A DNA stretch of 64,000 nt from Streptococcus marmotae (GCF_001623565.1 NZ_CP015196.1:372001-436000); one strand, 5' to 3'. Shown: positions 37,859 through 49,039, counted from the stretch's first letter. Made by a program: numbers and translations. Notes: a model not told the origin generated them from the letters alone.

Positions 37859-38737
37859 CTATTTAACATCTGATGTATCAATAACTGGTAAGCTTTCTAC
37901 TCCTTTTTCAGGCTCTGTCAAGTCTTGTCCAGCATAGTATTTTTCAGAAATTGCCTTGAGCGTTCCATCTTCTTTCATCGCTTTAAGGGCTTCATCTAGC
38001 TTTTCTTTTAGGCTCGTATCAATCTTACTCATCACAATTCCTTGCTCAGTCGGATTGTATTTAGCCGTTCCCATTTTTACCTTAATATCTGGGAATTGTT
38101 GCGTAATGTATTTCACCGCAATCACTTGAGTATAATAATCATTTGGAATAAAGTCTGTGCGACCTGTGGACACATCGCGCAAGTAGACATCATTCGTAAC
38201 ATTATCATAGATTACAGGCTCTGCACCTAATTTCTCTGCGATTTTCATGTACTGAGTACCAGCACCGCCTCCAGCTTTTTTACCTTTCCAATCGCTCAAA
38301 TCAGCCGCTTCAATACCTGATGAACCATCTTCACGAACAATCATACCGCCAATAGAGTATTTATATGGAATAGAGAAATTGTATTTTTCTAACCGTTCTT
38401 TTGTCGTATCAAAGTTATTCACAGCGATATCAACTTTTCCACTATCGACAGATGTAAAGGCTTCCGCAACACCAATTTCTTGGTATTCAACTTTAATGTC
38501 TAATCGCTTGCCAATTTCATTGAGCATATCAATTTCATATCCAACTAACTCATTGTCATCATTATGATAAGACGTTGGATAAAGCGTTCCTGGGGTTGCA
38601 ACTTTCAACACTCCTGCCTCTTTAATACGATCCCACTCTGTCTGATTTGCAGAAGATGTTTTTTCTGTATTTCCAGAACACGCAGCTAATGCCAACGAGG
38701 ATACTAGTAGGGCTGAGGCAAGTAATTTTTTCAACAT
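37859..38737 (-). CDS. Amino-acid ABC transporter substrate-binding lipoprotein
   Basis: Surface-anchored solute-binding protein of family 3, 292 residues. A lipoprotein signal ends at the lipobox LALAAC with C20. The mature part shows ELVGYEIDMLNEIGKRLDIK, the family pattern DIAVNNFDTTKERLEKYNF, and IVREDGSSGI. Similarity to TcyA-type cystine binders is suggested but other polar amino acids are possible. It is the first gene of the two-gene transport unit, with aaggag before the ATG and a roughly 100-bp upstream region to the amidase gene. Confidence 0.88.
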   Translation of the reverse strand: MLKKLLASALLVSSLALAACSGNTEKTSSANQTEWDRIKEAGVLKVATPGTLYPTSYHNDDNELVGYEIDMLNEIGKRLDIKVEYQEIGVAEAFTSVDSGKVDIAVNNFDTTKERLEKYNFSIPYKYSIGGMIVREDGSSGIEAADLSDWKGKKAGGGAGTQYMKIAEKLGAEPVIYDNVTNDVYLRDVSTGRTDFIPNDYYTQVIAVKYITQQFPDIKVKMGTAKYNPTEQGIVMSKIDTSLKEKLDEALKAMKEDGTLKAISEKYYAGQDLTEPEKGVESLPVIDTSDVK

Positions 38738-38844
38738 AAAAATCTCCTTTTTATTGCTTGAATAACCTCTATCTCAAGGTCAAAAAACAGACAAGAAAAT
38801 GGTAACACAACAGCATATTTTTAGCAATTATTTTAACCGAAAAT

Positions 38845-40299
38845 TTAAAGCGCTTTACCAAAGCATGTTCCCTCATTTTCAAGTTCTTCTGCTAGTGACA
38901 AAAGAATATCCTCACGCCCTTTAGTGGCTGTTAGTTGGACGCCAATAGGTAGACCTTGAGCTGTTTGATAGACCGGTAAACTGATAGAGGGTTGACCTGT
39001 CAAATTTGCCTGTGCAGTAAATGGGGTCCAAGCCAAAGCATCTTCAAACATTTGCCAAATCAATTCTTGCTGCTCCTCCATCTCATAGTCATCCATATTC
39101 CGTAGCTTTTCTTCTATGTCTTTGCCTAATGCAAATTGACCATGTTTGGGAGCAGCATTTGCTACCGTAGGAGTCAACAAGACATCATACTGTTGATGAA
39201 AAGCTGCCATTTTGGCACTGTATTGATCCCAGTCCTGTAAAATCTGACTATAACGATAGGCTGGAATCGTTAATCCACTACGATAAATCGCCCAGGTCAT
39301 CAACTCCATGTCATCAATTGTCGCCTTACGCCCCAAACTACGTTCAATTTCCACAAACATCTGTGCCGTTTCAACACTATTCATCATGTAATACGAACGC
39401 ATCGCTTCTATCCCATCTAGCGGATCTCTCGTCAATTCAACCACTTGATGCCCCAGTTGCTCCAAGAGGGGCAATATACTTAAAACAGCCTCCTGCGCTT
39501 CTTTTTCTACCTGTGTTCCAATGGGGGATTTGAGCGAAAAGGCAATTTTGAGCGATCTTTTTTCTGGAGCGAACAGACAATCCCAAGATAGGGTTTGCAA
39601 AGGGAAAGGTGCCTCCACTTGATAGGTCTGCAAATGATAGAGTAGTCGCTTGGTATCTCGAATTGATTTGGTCAAGGCAAAATGGACAGAAGCCCCTTGC
39701 CAACCGCGGTAAGAGGAAGGTCCAACTGGTATCCGTCCTCGACTAGTCTTTAAACCAATTAAACCATTGAAACTAGCAGGAATACGGATAGAACCACCAC
39801 CATCTGAGGCACCCGCTAGAGGCACCATACCAGAAGCGACAGCAGCTGCCGAACCACCACTTGATCCACCTGCATTTCGCGTCACATCCATCGGTAAATT
39901 CACAGGCCCATGCAATTGGCTATCTGAAATGTTCTTAAAACCGAATTCTGGAGTATTAGTCCGCCCTAAGACGATAAATCCCAGCGCTTCCATCCGCTGC
40001 GTATAAAGGTCACTCTTTTGTGCCCTATAACGAGCGAACAAGCGAGAGCCAGATGTCGATAATTCCCCTGCCTGTTCTTGGCCTAAATCTTTTAACAGAA
40101 TCGGAACACCTGCAAAGGGCTGACTATCTTTTTTCACATTTCTAGCTTGCTCCAACGCTCGCTCATATTGAGTGCTTACTACTGCATTCAGAACTGGGTT
40201 CAATTCCTCAATCTTATCAATACTTGCTTTAACACATTCTTCCGCTGACACCACGCCGCTTCTAATAGCCTCTGCCATAGCTGTCGCATCTTGGTACAT
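38845..40299 (-). CDS. Amidase-signature family enzyme
   Basis: Serine amidase of 484 residues with the Ser-cisSer-Lys triad: the lysine in ILLKDLGQ (about 70), the glycine/serine-rich core NAGGSSGGSAAAVASGMVPL and the nucleophile region GGGSIRIPASFNGLIGLK. GatA is excluded because no gatB or gatC lies nearby and the C-terminal half differs. Substrates of such stand-alone amidases vary (aliphatic or aromatic amides, peptide amides) and cannot be named. It is followed on the same strand by the amino-acid transporter pair, which may only be chance. Confidence 0.9.
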   Translation of the reverse strand: MYQDATAMAEAIRSGVVSAEECVKASIDKIEELNPVLNAVVSTQYERALEQARNVKKDSQPFAGVPILLKDLGQEQAGELSTSGSRLFARYRAQKSDLYTQRMEALGFIVLGRTNTPEFGFKNISDSQLHGPVNLPMDVTRNAGGSSGGSAAAVASGMVPLAGASDGGGSIRIPASFNGLIGLKTSRGRIPVGPSSYRGWQGASVHFALTKSIRDTKRLLYHLQTYQVEAPFPLQTLSWDCLFAPEKRSLKIAFSLKSPIGTQVEKEAQEAVLSILPLLEQLGHQVVELTRDPLDGIEAMRSYYMMNSVETAQMFVEIERSLGRKATIDDMELMTWAIYRSGLTIPAYRYSQILQDWDQYSAKMAAFHQQYDVLLTPTVANAAPKHGQFALGKDIEEKLRNMDDYEMEEQQELIWQMFEDALAWTPFTAQANLTGQPSISLPVYQTAQGLPIGVQLTATKGREDILLSLAEELENEGTCFGKAL

Positions 40300-40441
40300 T
40301 TCTCTTCTCCTTTTTAAACCTCATTTAGCCATTCTGTCCTTTGAATGCTAGCCTATCACGAAATAGAAAATTCAGCAAGTCCGACTTGCTGAATAAAAAA
40401 GAAATAAACTATAGTGAATCGAATAAAAATTAGGAGATCGT

Positions 40442-40547
40442 TATACTCTATAAAAATCAACATCTGACTAGGCAACAAAATCGTAGCTAGAACTGAAGTT
40501 CAGCAAGGTGAGTTAACGACGTCAGACTTTGATTTTTGACGAGTATA
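40442..40547. repeat. MITE-like element with long terminal inverted repeats
   Basis: About 106 bp. The left end tatactctataaaaatcaac and the right end (read in reverse complement) tatactcgtcaaaaatcaaa pair over about 27 bases with few mismatches. No coding capacity. The design matches small non-autonomous repeats scattered in streptococcal genomes. Confidence 0.65.
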
Positions 40548-40557
40548 AGTCGCTTTG

Positions 40558-40880
40558 CTTCAATAGTCCAGTGGACTGTTGAAGGTTGGAAATAGGGATT
40601 ATGGAGTAATCCTCAATTAATGCCTAGTTCTATCTGCAGCTCCTTGCCTTATCCTATTCCTTCATAAGATACAAAGGACGTCAAGAGCAAAGTATACCCA
40701 TAGGGCATCCGTATCTGTAGAACGAGCAGGCTCGTAACAGCTACGGTAAGATAGGAGATTGACGATGTGTTCGATGAACACAAGGAAATCTATCCCTAAA
40801 GGGAGCCTCAACTGTAACCAGCTAAAGCTGGAACATCTGCGTCTCTTTTTTACACAGCTCTTAGTCCGTGTTCAGTTCTC
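40558..40880. repeat. Intergenic repeat patch with hairpin modules
   Basis: Starts with a hairpin (ttcaatagtcc-agt-ggactgttgaa, 40558-40584) joined to ggttggaaataggg, the reverse complement of the module seen at 12931 and 12985. From 40669 (aagatacaaaggacg) it contains units like those at 44643, 44760 and 47148, including an inner hairpin gtgttc-gat-gaacac followed by aaggaaatct. No gene. Confidence 0.55.
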
Positions 40881-40986
40881 AATCCACTATATGTTTAAAA
40901 ACGTTTAAGTTGCATCTACAATAATTCCTACACGTTAAAATTTTGGTATAATGAAAAATATACTAAATACAGGAGAAGCCTTAATA

Positions 40987-41196
40987 ATGAGTGATATTAA
41001 GATTGAAATCGGAAAAAGAATCCGTTCGGCACGACTAAACAAAGGTCTTACGCAAATAGATATTTGTGATGACGAATCAGAGTTAACCATACGACAATTG
41101 GCTCGGATAGAGAACGGCCAAGCAATGGTAACGTTACCTAAAATAATTTTTCTATCCTTGAATTTACAATATGAGTGCACAATAAAAAAAACATAA
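40987..41196 (+). pseudogene. Truncated XRE/Rgg-like regulator
   Basis: From the ATG at 40987 (preceded by aggag) about 69 residues encode a complete Cro/CI-type helix-turn-helix (IEIGKRIRSARLNKGLTQID, ELTIRQLARIENGQA), then TLPKIIFLSLNLQYECTIKK and a stop. Rgg-type regulators continue for 220 more residues with a peptide-binding repeat domain, so this looks like a remnant, although a short autonomous HTH protein is possible. A 96-bp segment shared with 43118 follows at once, suggesting a recombination joint. Confidence 0.6.
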
Positions 41197-41197
41197 G

Positions 41198-41293
41198 ATT
41201 TTCTCGTAAAATAGGCGTTTACAAGGCATGAAATCATATGTTTATAGGTGGTTCTGCCTTTTTATGTTGACTATGATTTGTCGTGGTTACACT
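41198..41293 (+). repeat. Copy 1 of a 96-bp repeat containing a terminator
   Basis: Nearly identical to 43118-43213. Contains a hairpin (aggca...aacca / tggtt...tgcct) followed by ttttt. Each copy begins at the 3' end of a truncated gene. Confidence 0.75.
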
Positions 41294-41299
41294 AATGAT

Positions 41300-41489
41300 A
41301 CTCAATGAACACTCAAATGGCCTACTACGAAGACACGGACTTCCGAAGCAGACAGACTTCAATGAGATTTCCCAAGAAGTGTTATCAGCTATCGCTGATA
41401 AAAGAAACAACATTCCTCGCAAGTCATTAAACTACCAAACTCCCCTCCAAGTTTTTCTGAGTTATGTTAAAGTGTCTAACTTAATTTGA
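41300..41489 (+). pseudogene. IS30-family transposase 3' remnant
   Basis: About 60 codons read as the end of an IS30-type transposase: GLLRRHGLPKQTDFNEISQE, VLSAIADKRNNIPRKSLNYQ and TPLQVFLSYV. The rest of the gene is absent. This piece is different in sequence from the IS30 remnants at 29715 and 30404. Confidence 0.75.
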
Positions 41490-41618
41490 CAAATAGGGGA
41501 CATAAAAAGAATCGGATACTTAAATATAAAAAGCGAACAAAACTAGTTTTCTGCCCTCAGAATTCTGTCTTGTTCGTTTTTTATGGATAATTATAATTAG
41601 TATGTTGAGGTTAAATTT

Positions 41619-42266
41619 CTAGAAATCCAAATAAGAAGTTTTGGTTTCTACGTAACCGGTATAATCTGAATTTTTGCACCATTCAGTTACAAATTTCCAT
41701 TTTCTTTGTGCTACATGAATATAAGTTGTCGTAATATAGTATGGATATGGTGATTGACTTTGTAGCCAGCTGCTATAAGCTTGAATAGCACTGAAAGAAA
41801 ATCCAATAACCGCCCCCCAAGATCCACCTAAAGCAGCTCCTATACGACCAAGTATTCCTCCTATCTCCCAATTTATCATTGTATTTCTAAAGTCATCCTA
41901 TAATACATTTCCTCGTACTGTTTGAACGTAATTCCAAACATTAGGGTTATAGCGAAAACCCGAACCATGTTCTAGATGAGTATATTCACTAAAAAATTCT
42001 CCATTAAGATAACTTCCATCGGGGCGTTGTTCTAATAGTTCGGCATGTCCGTCAGGATATTGAATTTCTAATATCTGATCACTAATTATGTTAAAGTTTA
42101 CATTTGCCATTTGGGATTTTAAGCTAGTCAGTTCTTCTTGAGATAAAGCTATTATCTCAGAAGAATCGCCAATTTCATTTGCATAAGCTATAACAGAGGG
42201 AAGGAAACAAGTAGTTGTTATCATTGCCAAGGCTATAACTGAGTATACTTTTTTTCGATTTAACAT
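41619..42266 (-). pseudogene. Secreted bacteriocin-like protein with an in-frame TAG
   Basis: The first part (from the ATG at 42266) has a signal peptide (about 1-30, ending VIAYANE), an acidic stretch and then IQYPDGHAELLEQRPDGSYL and SEYTHLEHGSGFRYNPN. A TAG at 41898-41900 ends it. The same frame continues six codons later with a glycine-rich hydrophobic stretch (GGILGRIGAALGGSWGAVIG) that resembles the pore-forming part of class II bacteriocins, and ends YIHVAQRKWKFVTEW...YLDF. Either a nonsense mutation split one protein of about 215 residues, or two genes lie in tandem. A weak aggatg precedes the second ATG. Family not certain. Confidence 0.55.
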
Positions 42267-42342
42267 AAGACCAACTCCTTTTTGCTTTATTCATAATTTT
42301 ATTATACAATGACTAGTAAACAAAGGAAAGCGGTTATACAAA

Positions 42343-42550
42343 ATGAAAAAAAATCTCTTTTAGTATAGTTTTTATCTTTTTAATGGTTAGTGAATCTTTG
42401 TTACTTATGACGTTTAAAAAGGGGCTGCAACAGAATGTCCTACAAATTGATGATATAAATAAAATAATCGGATTCTTTATCTTTATTAATATTATAAGTG
42501 CTACGACTTTATATACATTGTTATATAAAAATTTTAGAAAAGAGGAATAG
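42343..42550 (+). pseudogene. Small two-helix membrane protein, out of frame at an A8 tract
   Basis: The ATG at 42343 is followed by eight A (42346-42353) and a stop after seven codons. With one A fewer the frame is open to 42550 and encodes about 68 residues with two membrane helices (ISFSIVFIFLMVSESLLLM and IIGFFIFINIISATTLYTLL) and a basic end. The location next to a bacteriocin-like gene suggests an immunity role, but I do not recognise the family. Confidence 0.5.
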
Positions 42551-42666
42551 GCTATAATCCCTTAGATGTGTCCCTTTACCAAACCACTACAAAGACTGAT
42601 TTTTAGGCGTTATCATGGTATAAGAAAAACATAAAGACATGTTTCATTTGACATTTCAATAATTAA

Positions 42667-43134
42667 ATGTCATCTGTCCTTATCCCTCCCATTATTGTTA
42701 CAATTGTTACTATGATTGTGTTTCCCATTTTAACAGAATCAAATATGGACGGGTTGTATGTAACGTATTCCGTAGTCATATTGTTAACTTCTGTAGCAGT
42801 GATGTTGCTGAACATGTGTATCGGATTGCTGTCAGCTACTCAATCACAAGCCCAAATCAATGGATTACCGATCACGTTTATTGTAGCATTATTACCAATG
42901 TTTTCAGGCATAAAAGATAGCTTAAAAAAGGTTGTAGATTGCAGCTTCATGGGAGCCTACACGAACTTTTTCACCGATTCAGAATTTTCAATTAGCGATA
43001 CTTCTATTAAAATCTTACTTATTTGGAATATCGGCTTAAGTCTACTTGCTTTCTTAGCAATAAAGAAAAGTAAATCTATAGAATTAAAACGAAAATATAC
43101 TTTATCTAGTTTAAAGTTTTTTCTCGTAAAATAG
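42667..43134 (+). pseudogene. 3' fragment of an ABC-2-type permease-like gene
   Basis: About 155 residues with four membrane helices (IPPIIVTIVTMIVFPILTE, YSVVILLTSVAVMLLNMCIG, PITFIVALLPMFSG, LIWNIGLSLLAFLAI). The motif around LLSATQSQAQINGLPITF fits the last helices of ABC-2-type permeases for peptides or drugs. The first half of the gene and its ATPase partner are missing. The stop lies inside the second copy of the 96-bp repeat, so the loss may have come from recombination. Confidence 0.6.
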
Positions 43135-43213
43135 GCGTTTACTAGGCATAAAACCATATGTTTATAGGTGGTTCTGCCTTTTTATGTTGCTTGTGATTTG
43201 TCGCAGTTGCACC
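43118..43213 (+). repeat. Copy 2 of the 96-bp repeat
   Basis: Matches 41198-41293, about 1920 bp away, in the same orientation. Direct repeats of this size could loop out the bacteriocin-like region between them. Confidence 0.75.
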
Positions 43214-43509
43214 AATCAATGTATTCCTTAATTTGATACTTACACCTCTCTCGCTTAATAAAATGCCCGTATTTACATTATTGTAACTAACTCCCCTCGT
43301 CCGAACAAAAAAGAGGTTGGAACAAAAGTCCCTGACCTCATTATTTTTGTAGATTTAACAGTTTAGCGCCGTAGTTGTCTGGTTTGTAAAACGTTGATAA
43401 ATCAACATTCTAAAAACCTAGTCAACCTTGCGGGGGTGGAACGACAAAATCGATTTCTACGAAATCACGATTGAGTCCCACTCCCTGCATCATATCTCAA
43501 ATTCGTTTT
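43214..43509. other. Spacer with dispersed repeat
   Basis: No gene is seen. At 43377-43412 it repeats the start of the composite repeat at 12868-12903 (gtctggtttgtaaaacgttg), and at 43450-43490 (atcgatttctacgaaatcac) it matches the ends of that repeat and those at 32765 and 50728. Confidence 0.55.
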
Positions 43510-44640
43510 TTATAAATCATCAAAGGCGTCCTTGACCTTATCAAAAAATCCTTTTTTCTGTGGATGAACAGAGATATTTCCTGCTACCGCAAATTCTTTC
43601 AAAGCTGCTTTTTGCTTTTCATTGAGATTAGTTGGCGTGACGATATTGACAGTCACGTATTGATCACCAACAACACCTCCACGCAGACTCGGTGCCCCTT
43701 TTCCTTTTAAGCGGAATTTCTTGCCCGTTTGCGTGCCCTCAGGAATCACCAAATCGACATCTCCATGGACTGTCGGTACATGTACCGTATCCCCCAATGC
43801 AGCCTGAACAAAGTTTAGATTTAATTTATAGTGAATGGTCGTACCATCACGCTCAAACTTGTCTGAAGACTGGACTTGAATGACAACAAAGAGATCACCG
43901 TAAGGGCCTCCATTAAAGCCTGCTTCTCCTTGACCTGCAAGACGAATTTTCTGTCCTGTTTCCACGCCAGCTGGAACCTTTACAGTAACTGTATGAGCCT
44001 GCTTTTCGTGACCTGTACCGTGACACGTATGACAGGGATCTTTGATTTCTTTTCCACGACCATGACAGACATCACAGGTTACCTGGCGGCGCATCATACC
44101 AAGCGGCGTTTGGGTATCAACGTTAATAACTCCAGCACCATGACAACGACCACAAGTGACCGGACTGGTGCCTGGCTTTGCACCAGAACCTGTACAAGTT
44201 CGGCAGGTCGCCTCACGATTGTAGCTAACTTCTTTTTCTGCCCCAAAAATCGCTTCTTCAAATTTCAAATGGATCCGGTATTGAAGATCGTCTCCTTGAC
44301 GCGGCGCATTTGGATTACGGCTTGCTCCACCACCTCCAAAGAAGCTAGAGAAAATATCTTCAAATCCTCCAAAACCGGCACCGTCAAAGCCACTAAAGCC
44401 TCCGCCTCCGAAACCACCTTGGGCACCAGCAGCCCCAAATTGATCATAGCTAGCACGTTTTTGGGCATCACTAAGCGTTTCATAAGCCTCTTGAATGTCC
44501 TTGTATTTTTGCTCCGCACCAGATTCTTTGTTGATATCTGGATGGTACTTCTTGGACATTTTCCGATAAGCCTTTTTGATTTCATCCTGAGACGCATCCT
44601 TTGACACCCCCAGACGATCGTAAAATTCTGTATTATTCAT
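43510..44640 (-). CDS. dnaJ: Chaperone co-factor DnaJ (Hsp40)
   Basis: J-domain co-chaperone that delivers clients to DnaK and stimulates its ATPase. The 376 residues have the J domain with HPD in [10 protein letters not shown] (about 31-40), a Gly/Phe-rich region ([12 protein letters not shown]), and four zinc repeats [24 protein letters not shown] and CHTCHGTG, followed by the C-terminal client-binding domains. It lies downstream of dnaK after a 670-bp spacer full of structured repeats, so it may be expressed partly on its own. Confidence 0.97.
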   Translation of the reverse strand: MNNTEFYDRLGVSKDASQDEIKKAYRKMSKKYHPDINKESGAEQKYKDIQEAYETLSDAQKRASYDQFGAAGAQGGFGGGGFSGFDGAGFGGFEDIFSSFFGGGGASRNPNAPRQGDDLQYRIHLKFEEAIFGAEKEVSYNREATCRTCTGSGAKPGTSPVTCGRCHGAGVINVDTQTPLGMMRRQVTCDVCHGRGKEIKDPCHTCHGTGHEKQAHTVTVKVPAGVETGQKIRLAGQGEAGFNGGPYGDLFVVIQVQSSDKFERDGTTIHYKLNLNFVQAALGDTVHVPTVHGDVDLVIPEGTQTGKKFRLKGKGAPSLRGGVVGDQYVTVNIVTPTNLNEKQKAALKEFAVAGNISVHPQKKGFFDKVKDAFDDL

Positions 44641-44642
44641 TT

Positions 44643-44960
44643 AAGATACCAAGCCCGTAAACGGCAAAGTCAAAATAGCAAATGTGACGAAGACGCTTGC
44701 GTCTAGGAAACATTTGTCTTTTTGACACAGACGTTAGGGCGGGTTCATTTCCTTTCTGTTAAGATACTAAGGGCGTTAAATGGACAAAGTCAAAATAGAA
44801 GATTTGACAACGGACCTTTACGTCCTAGGAAAATCTATACCTAAAGGTAGCCATATCTGTAAGCCAGCTATGCTGGAACAGCTATGTCTCTTTTTGGCAC
44901 CGTCCGTAGCCCGTGTTCAATTCAGAACACTTGTATTCCTTTCTATTAAAAATGTAGATT
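44643..44960. repeat. Two tandem structured intergenic repeat units between dnaK and dnaJ
   Basis: Unit 1 starts at 44643 (aagataccaagcccgtaaac) and unit 2 at 44760 (aagatactaagggcgttaaa). Both have caaagtcaaaatag, an outer stem, an inner hairpin (gacgc-tt-gcgtc in unit 1, ggac-ctttac-gtcc in unit 2) and taggaaa after it. Unit 1 ends gggttcatttcctttct and unit 2 near gtattcctttct. The spacer to 45310 holds no gene. Confidence 0.65.
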
Positions 44961-45310
44961 GAGCAAAATGAAAATAAGAAATCGTCAGAAACTCCTGATT
45001 TGCGAGACGATTTATCTTTTTCACTAGCTTTTTAGCCTATATCAAGGCTTTAAACACAAGCACTCTTGCCATTTCCTACTAGAAAAGCAGGAGCCAAGAA
45101 ATCCTCCCTAGCTCCTTGCTATGTGTATCTCGCGATACTTGTTTTCATTTGTTATACATAGACCTGCTCTTTTCAAATCACATTAGCTGAATTGAGTTCC
45201 GATTAGTTGAACTCGGACTAAAAGCTCAGGAAAAAGATAGATACTCTTAGAAGCATCGCTCCTGCGTCATATCTCCTATTTTCCTGTCGCTTTTTACACG
45301 TCCTCGTATC

Positions 45311-47495
<2,185 letters not shown>

Positions 47496-47880
47496 CTAGT
47501 TGTACACGACCACCATAGCAGGGCGAAGCACCCTTTCATGCAGTTTATAGCCTTTTTGGAAGACTTGTGCAATCGTATCAGCTGGATGTTCGTCATCTGC
47601 TGGCATGGTTTGGATAGCCATGTGGAAGTTAGGGTCAAATGCCCCGTCCACTGCTACTTCTTCAATCCCTTCATCCTTTAGCGCTTGAATTAGGCTTTCT
47701 TGAACCATTTCAAGACCTTTTTTTACATCATCTGTTAGTCCTTCTACGGCTAACGCACGTTCGAGGTTATCAAGCGACGGCAAAATTGCCTTAGCCAAAT
47801 CCTGACTGCGATAGCGTTGCAAGGTTTGACGTTCTTCGCTGCTACGGCGTTGAATATTTTTGCATTTCAGCTACGGCACG
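47496..47880 (-). pseudogene. grpE: Nucleotide exchange factor GrpE, N-terminally truncated
   Basis: GrpE releases ADP from DnaK. The C-terminal part is intact: [39 protein letters not shown] and [20 protein letters not shown]. Upstream the frame reads back through [13 protein letters not shown]; then a run of five T on the plus strand (47857-47861) shifts the frame, before AEMQ. The first 45-60 residues normally present are missing, and the sequence joins the end of hrcA within about ten bases. Only non-ATG starts (e.g. TTG at 47822) remain, giving 108 residues. A deletion across the hrcA-grpE border explains this best. Confidence 0.85.
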
Positions 47881-48854
47881 AGAACTCGGTTCACGAGATT
47901 GATAAGGCTCATCATGCGGTTGTAATCCACATTGATTGGACCGATGACGGCTAAGATCCCAAAGCCACGATAAGGGATGAGAAACTTAGTTGTCACTACG
48001 GTCAGATGAGCAAGCGATGGTTCTCGACTGTCTGCCACCTTGACACTCTGCATTTCATCTTCAGCTAGATTGCTTCGCATTTCAAGAGCTACTTGTTGCG
48101 GAAATTCAAAGAACTGGTAAGCCCCAATATCCGCAAAATCAAGCAAGCGAATCTTTCCAGCCGTCACCACATTCTCGGTAAAAAGATCCGAGAAAATGTG
48201 TTCAAATAGATGCAAGACATTATCTGTCGTGACAAAATGCCGTTGGATAATCTGCGGAATTTCGGTCCTGAGTTTGTAATGAATATCTAGTACCGTTTTC
48301 CCCAGCAATCGTTCTAAGACCAGATTCCTGACTTCCCTTAAATCTTCACGGAGAAAATTCTTAGGAATGGCAAATTGTCTGGTCAGCGTTTTTGACTCAT
48401 CTAAGGTCATCACAGCCAAAGCTGCATGCTGACTGAGAATGACGATGTCAAACGCTGTGAGTTTCTGCTGACTAGGCTCAACATCAAGCACCGCCACCGT
48501 ACAGGACGTTAAATCCGACAAGATGGTCGCTGCTGTCTGCAAAATATCATCCAGTCGGAAAAATTCTTGATCGAAACTCCTGACAACCTGATACATATCT
48601 TCTTCAGCTAGACTATCAAACGTTAGGGAATGCTCCACAAAGTATTTGAAACCTTCTACACTAGGCATCCGACCGCTCGAGGTATGAGCTTTTTCAAGCA
48701 AGCCTTTTTTCTCCAACGCCGCCATATCATTTCGAATGGTCGCACTACTTGAGGCAATACTGTCTTGGAGAGCTTTCGATCCGACTGGCTCGTGCGTTTT
48801 CGTAAAGATTTCAACGATCAAATTTAGAATTTCATGTTGGCGTTCTGTTACCAA
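47871..48854 (-). CDS. hrcA: Heat-inducible repressor HrcA, C-terminus lost
   Basis: HrcA binds CIRCE elements and represses class I heat-shock operons; GroEL helps its folding. The 327 residues start with the winged helix ([39 protein letters not shown]) and contain [20 protein letters not shown] near the end. Streptococcal HrcA is usually about 344 residues; this one stops after NLVNRVLVP, so the last roughly 17 residues are replaced by two. The change coincides with loss of the grpE start. Activity is uncertain; the end of HrcA is conserved in the family. Confidence 0.9.
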   Translation of the reverse strand: MVTERQHEILNLIVEIFTKTHEPVGSKALQDSIASSSATIRNDMAALEKKGLLEKAHTSSGRMPSVEGFKYFVEHSLTFDSLAEEDMYQVVRSFDQEFFRLDDILQTAATILSDLTSCTVAVLDVEPSQQKLTAFDIVILSQHAALAVMTLDESKTLTRQFAIPKNFLREDLREVRNLVLERLLGKTVLDIHYKLRTEIPQIIQRHFVTTDNVLHLFEHIFSDLFTENVVTAGKIRLLDFADIGAYQFFEFPQQVALEMRSNLAEDEMQSVKVADSREPSLAHLTVVTTKFLIPYRGFGILAVIGPINVDYNRMMSLINLVNRVLVP

Positions 48855-48882
48855 AACCTCACCTCCATTCGGAATTCCAGCA

Positions 48883-48909
48883 TTAGCACTCTATCCTTTC
48901 GAGTGCTAA
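48883..48909. promoter_or_regulatory. CIRCE operator of the heat-shock operon
   Basis: Exact CIRCE consensus TTAGCACTC-N9-GAGTGCTAA, 29 bp upstream of hrcA and just downstream of the promoter -10 box. It is the binding site for HrcA, so the operon is autoregulated. Confidence 0.95.
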
Positions 48910-48920
48910 CTCATGATTCT

Positions 48921-48948
48921 ATTATACACCGATTATTCTTAAAGTCAA
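48921..48948 (-). promoter_or_regulatory. Promoter of the hrcA operon
   Basis: On the minus strand TTGACT (48943-48948) and TATAAT (48921-48926) are spaced by 16 bp, with a CIRCE element on each side. Confidence 0.8.
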
Positions 48949-48965
48949 GGTAGAAAACCAAAAAA

Positions 48966-48992
48966 TTAGCACTCTTTTTGTAAGAGTGCTAA
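48966..48992. promoter_or_regulatory. Second CIRCE-like inverted repeat
   Basis: Also matches TTAGCACTC-N9-GAGTGCTAA exactly, 18 bp upstream of the -35 box. It could be a second HrcA site. The same hairpin, extended by two A-T pairs and followed by attttt on the minus strand, could also serve as the terminator of the PadR/DUF2812 operon. Confidence 0.75.
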
Positions 48993-49039
48993 AAATCAGT
49001 CTGAAGACCTAGACGCGCCATAGTTAACCAATTACCTGT

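Noticed and set aside
38845..40299. GatA subunit of the Asp/Glu-tRNA amidotransferase
   Set aside because: It has the amidase signature but no gatB or gatC neighbour, and the C-terminal half differs from GatA.
43876..44604. A 242-residue plus-strand ORF opposite dnaJ
   Set aside because: It is the antisense shadow of the Gly- and Cys-rich dnaJ gene, with no ribosome-binding site or family match.
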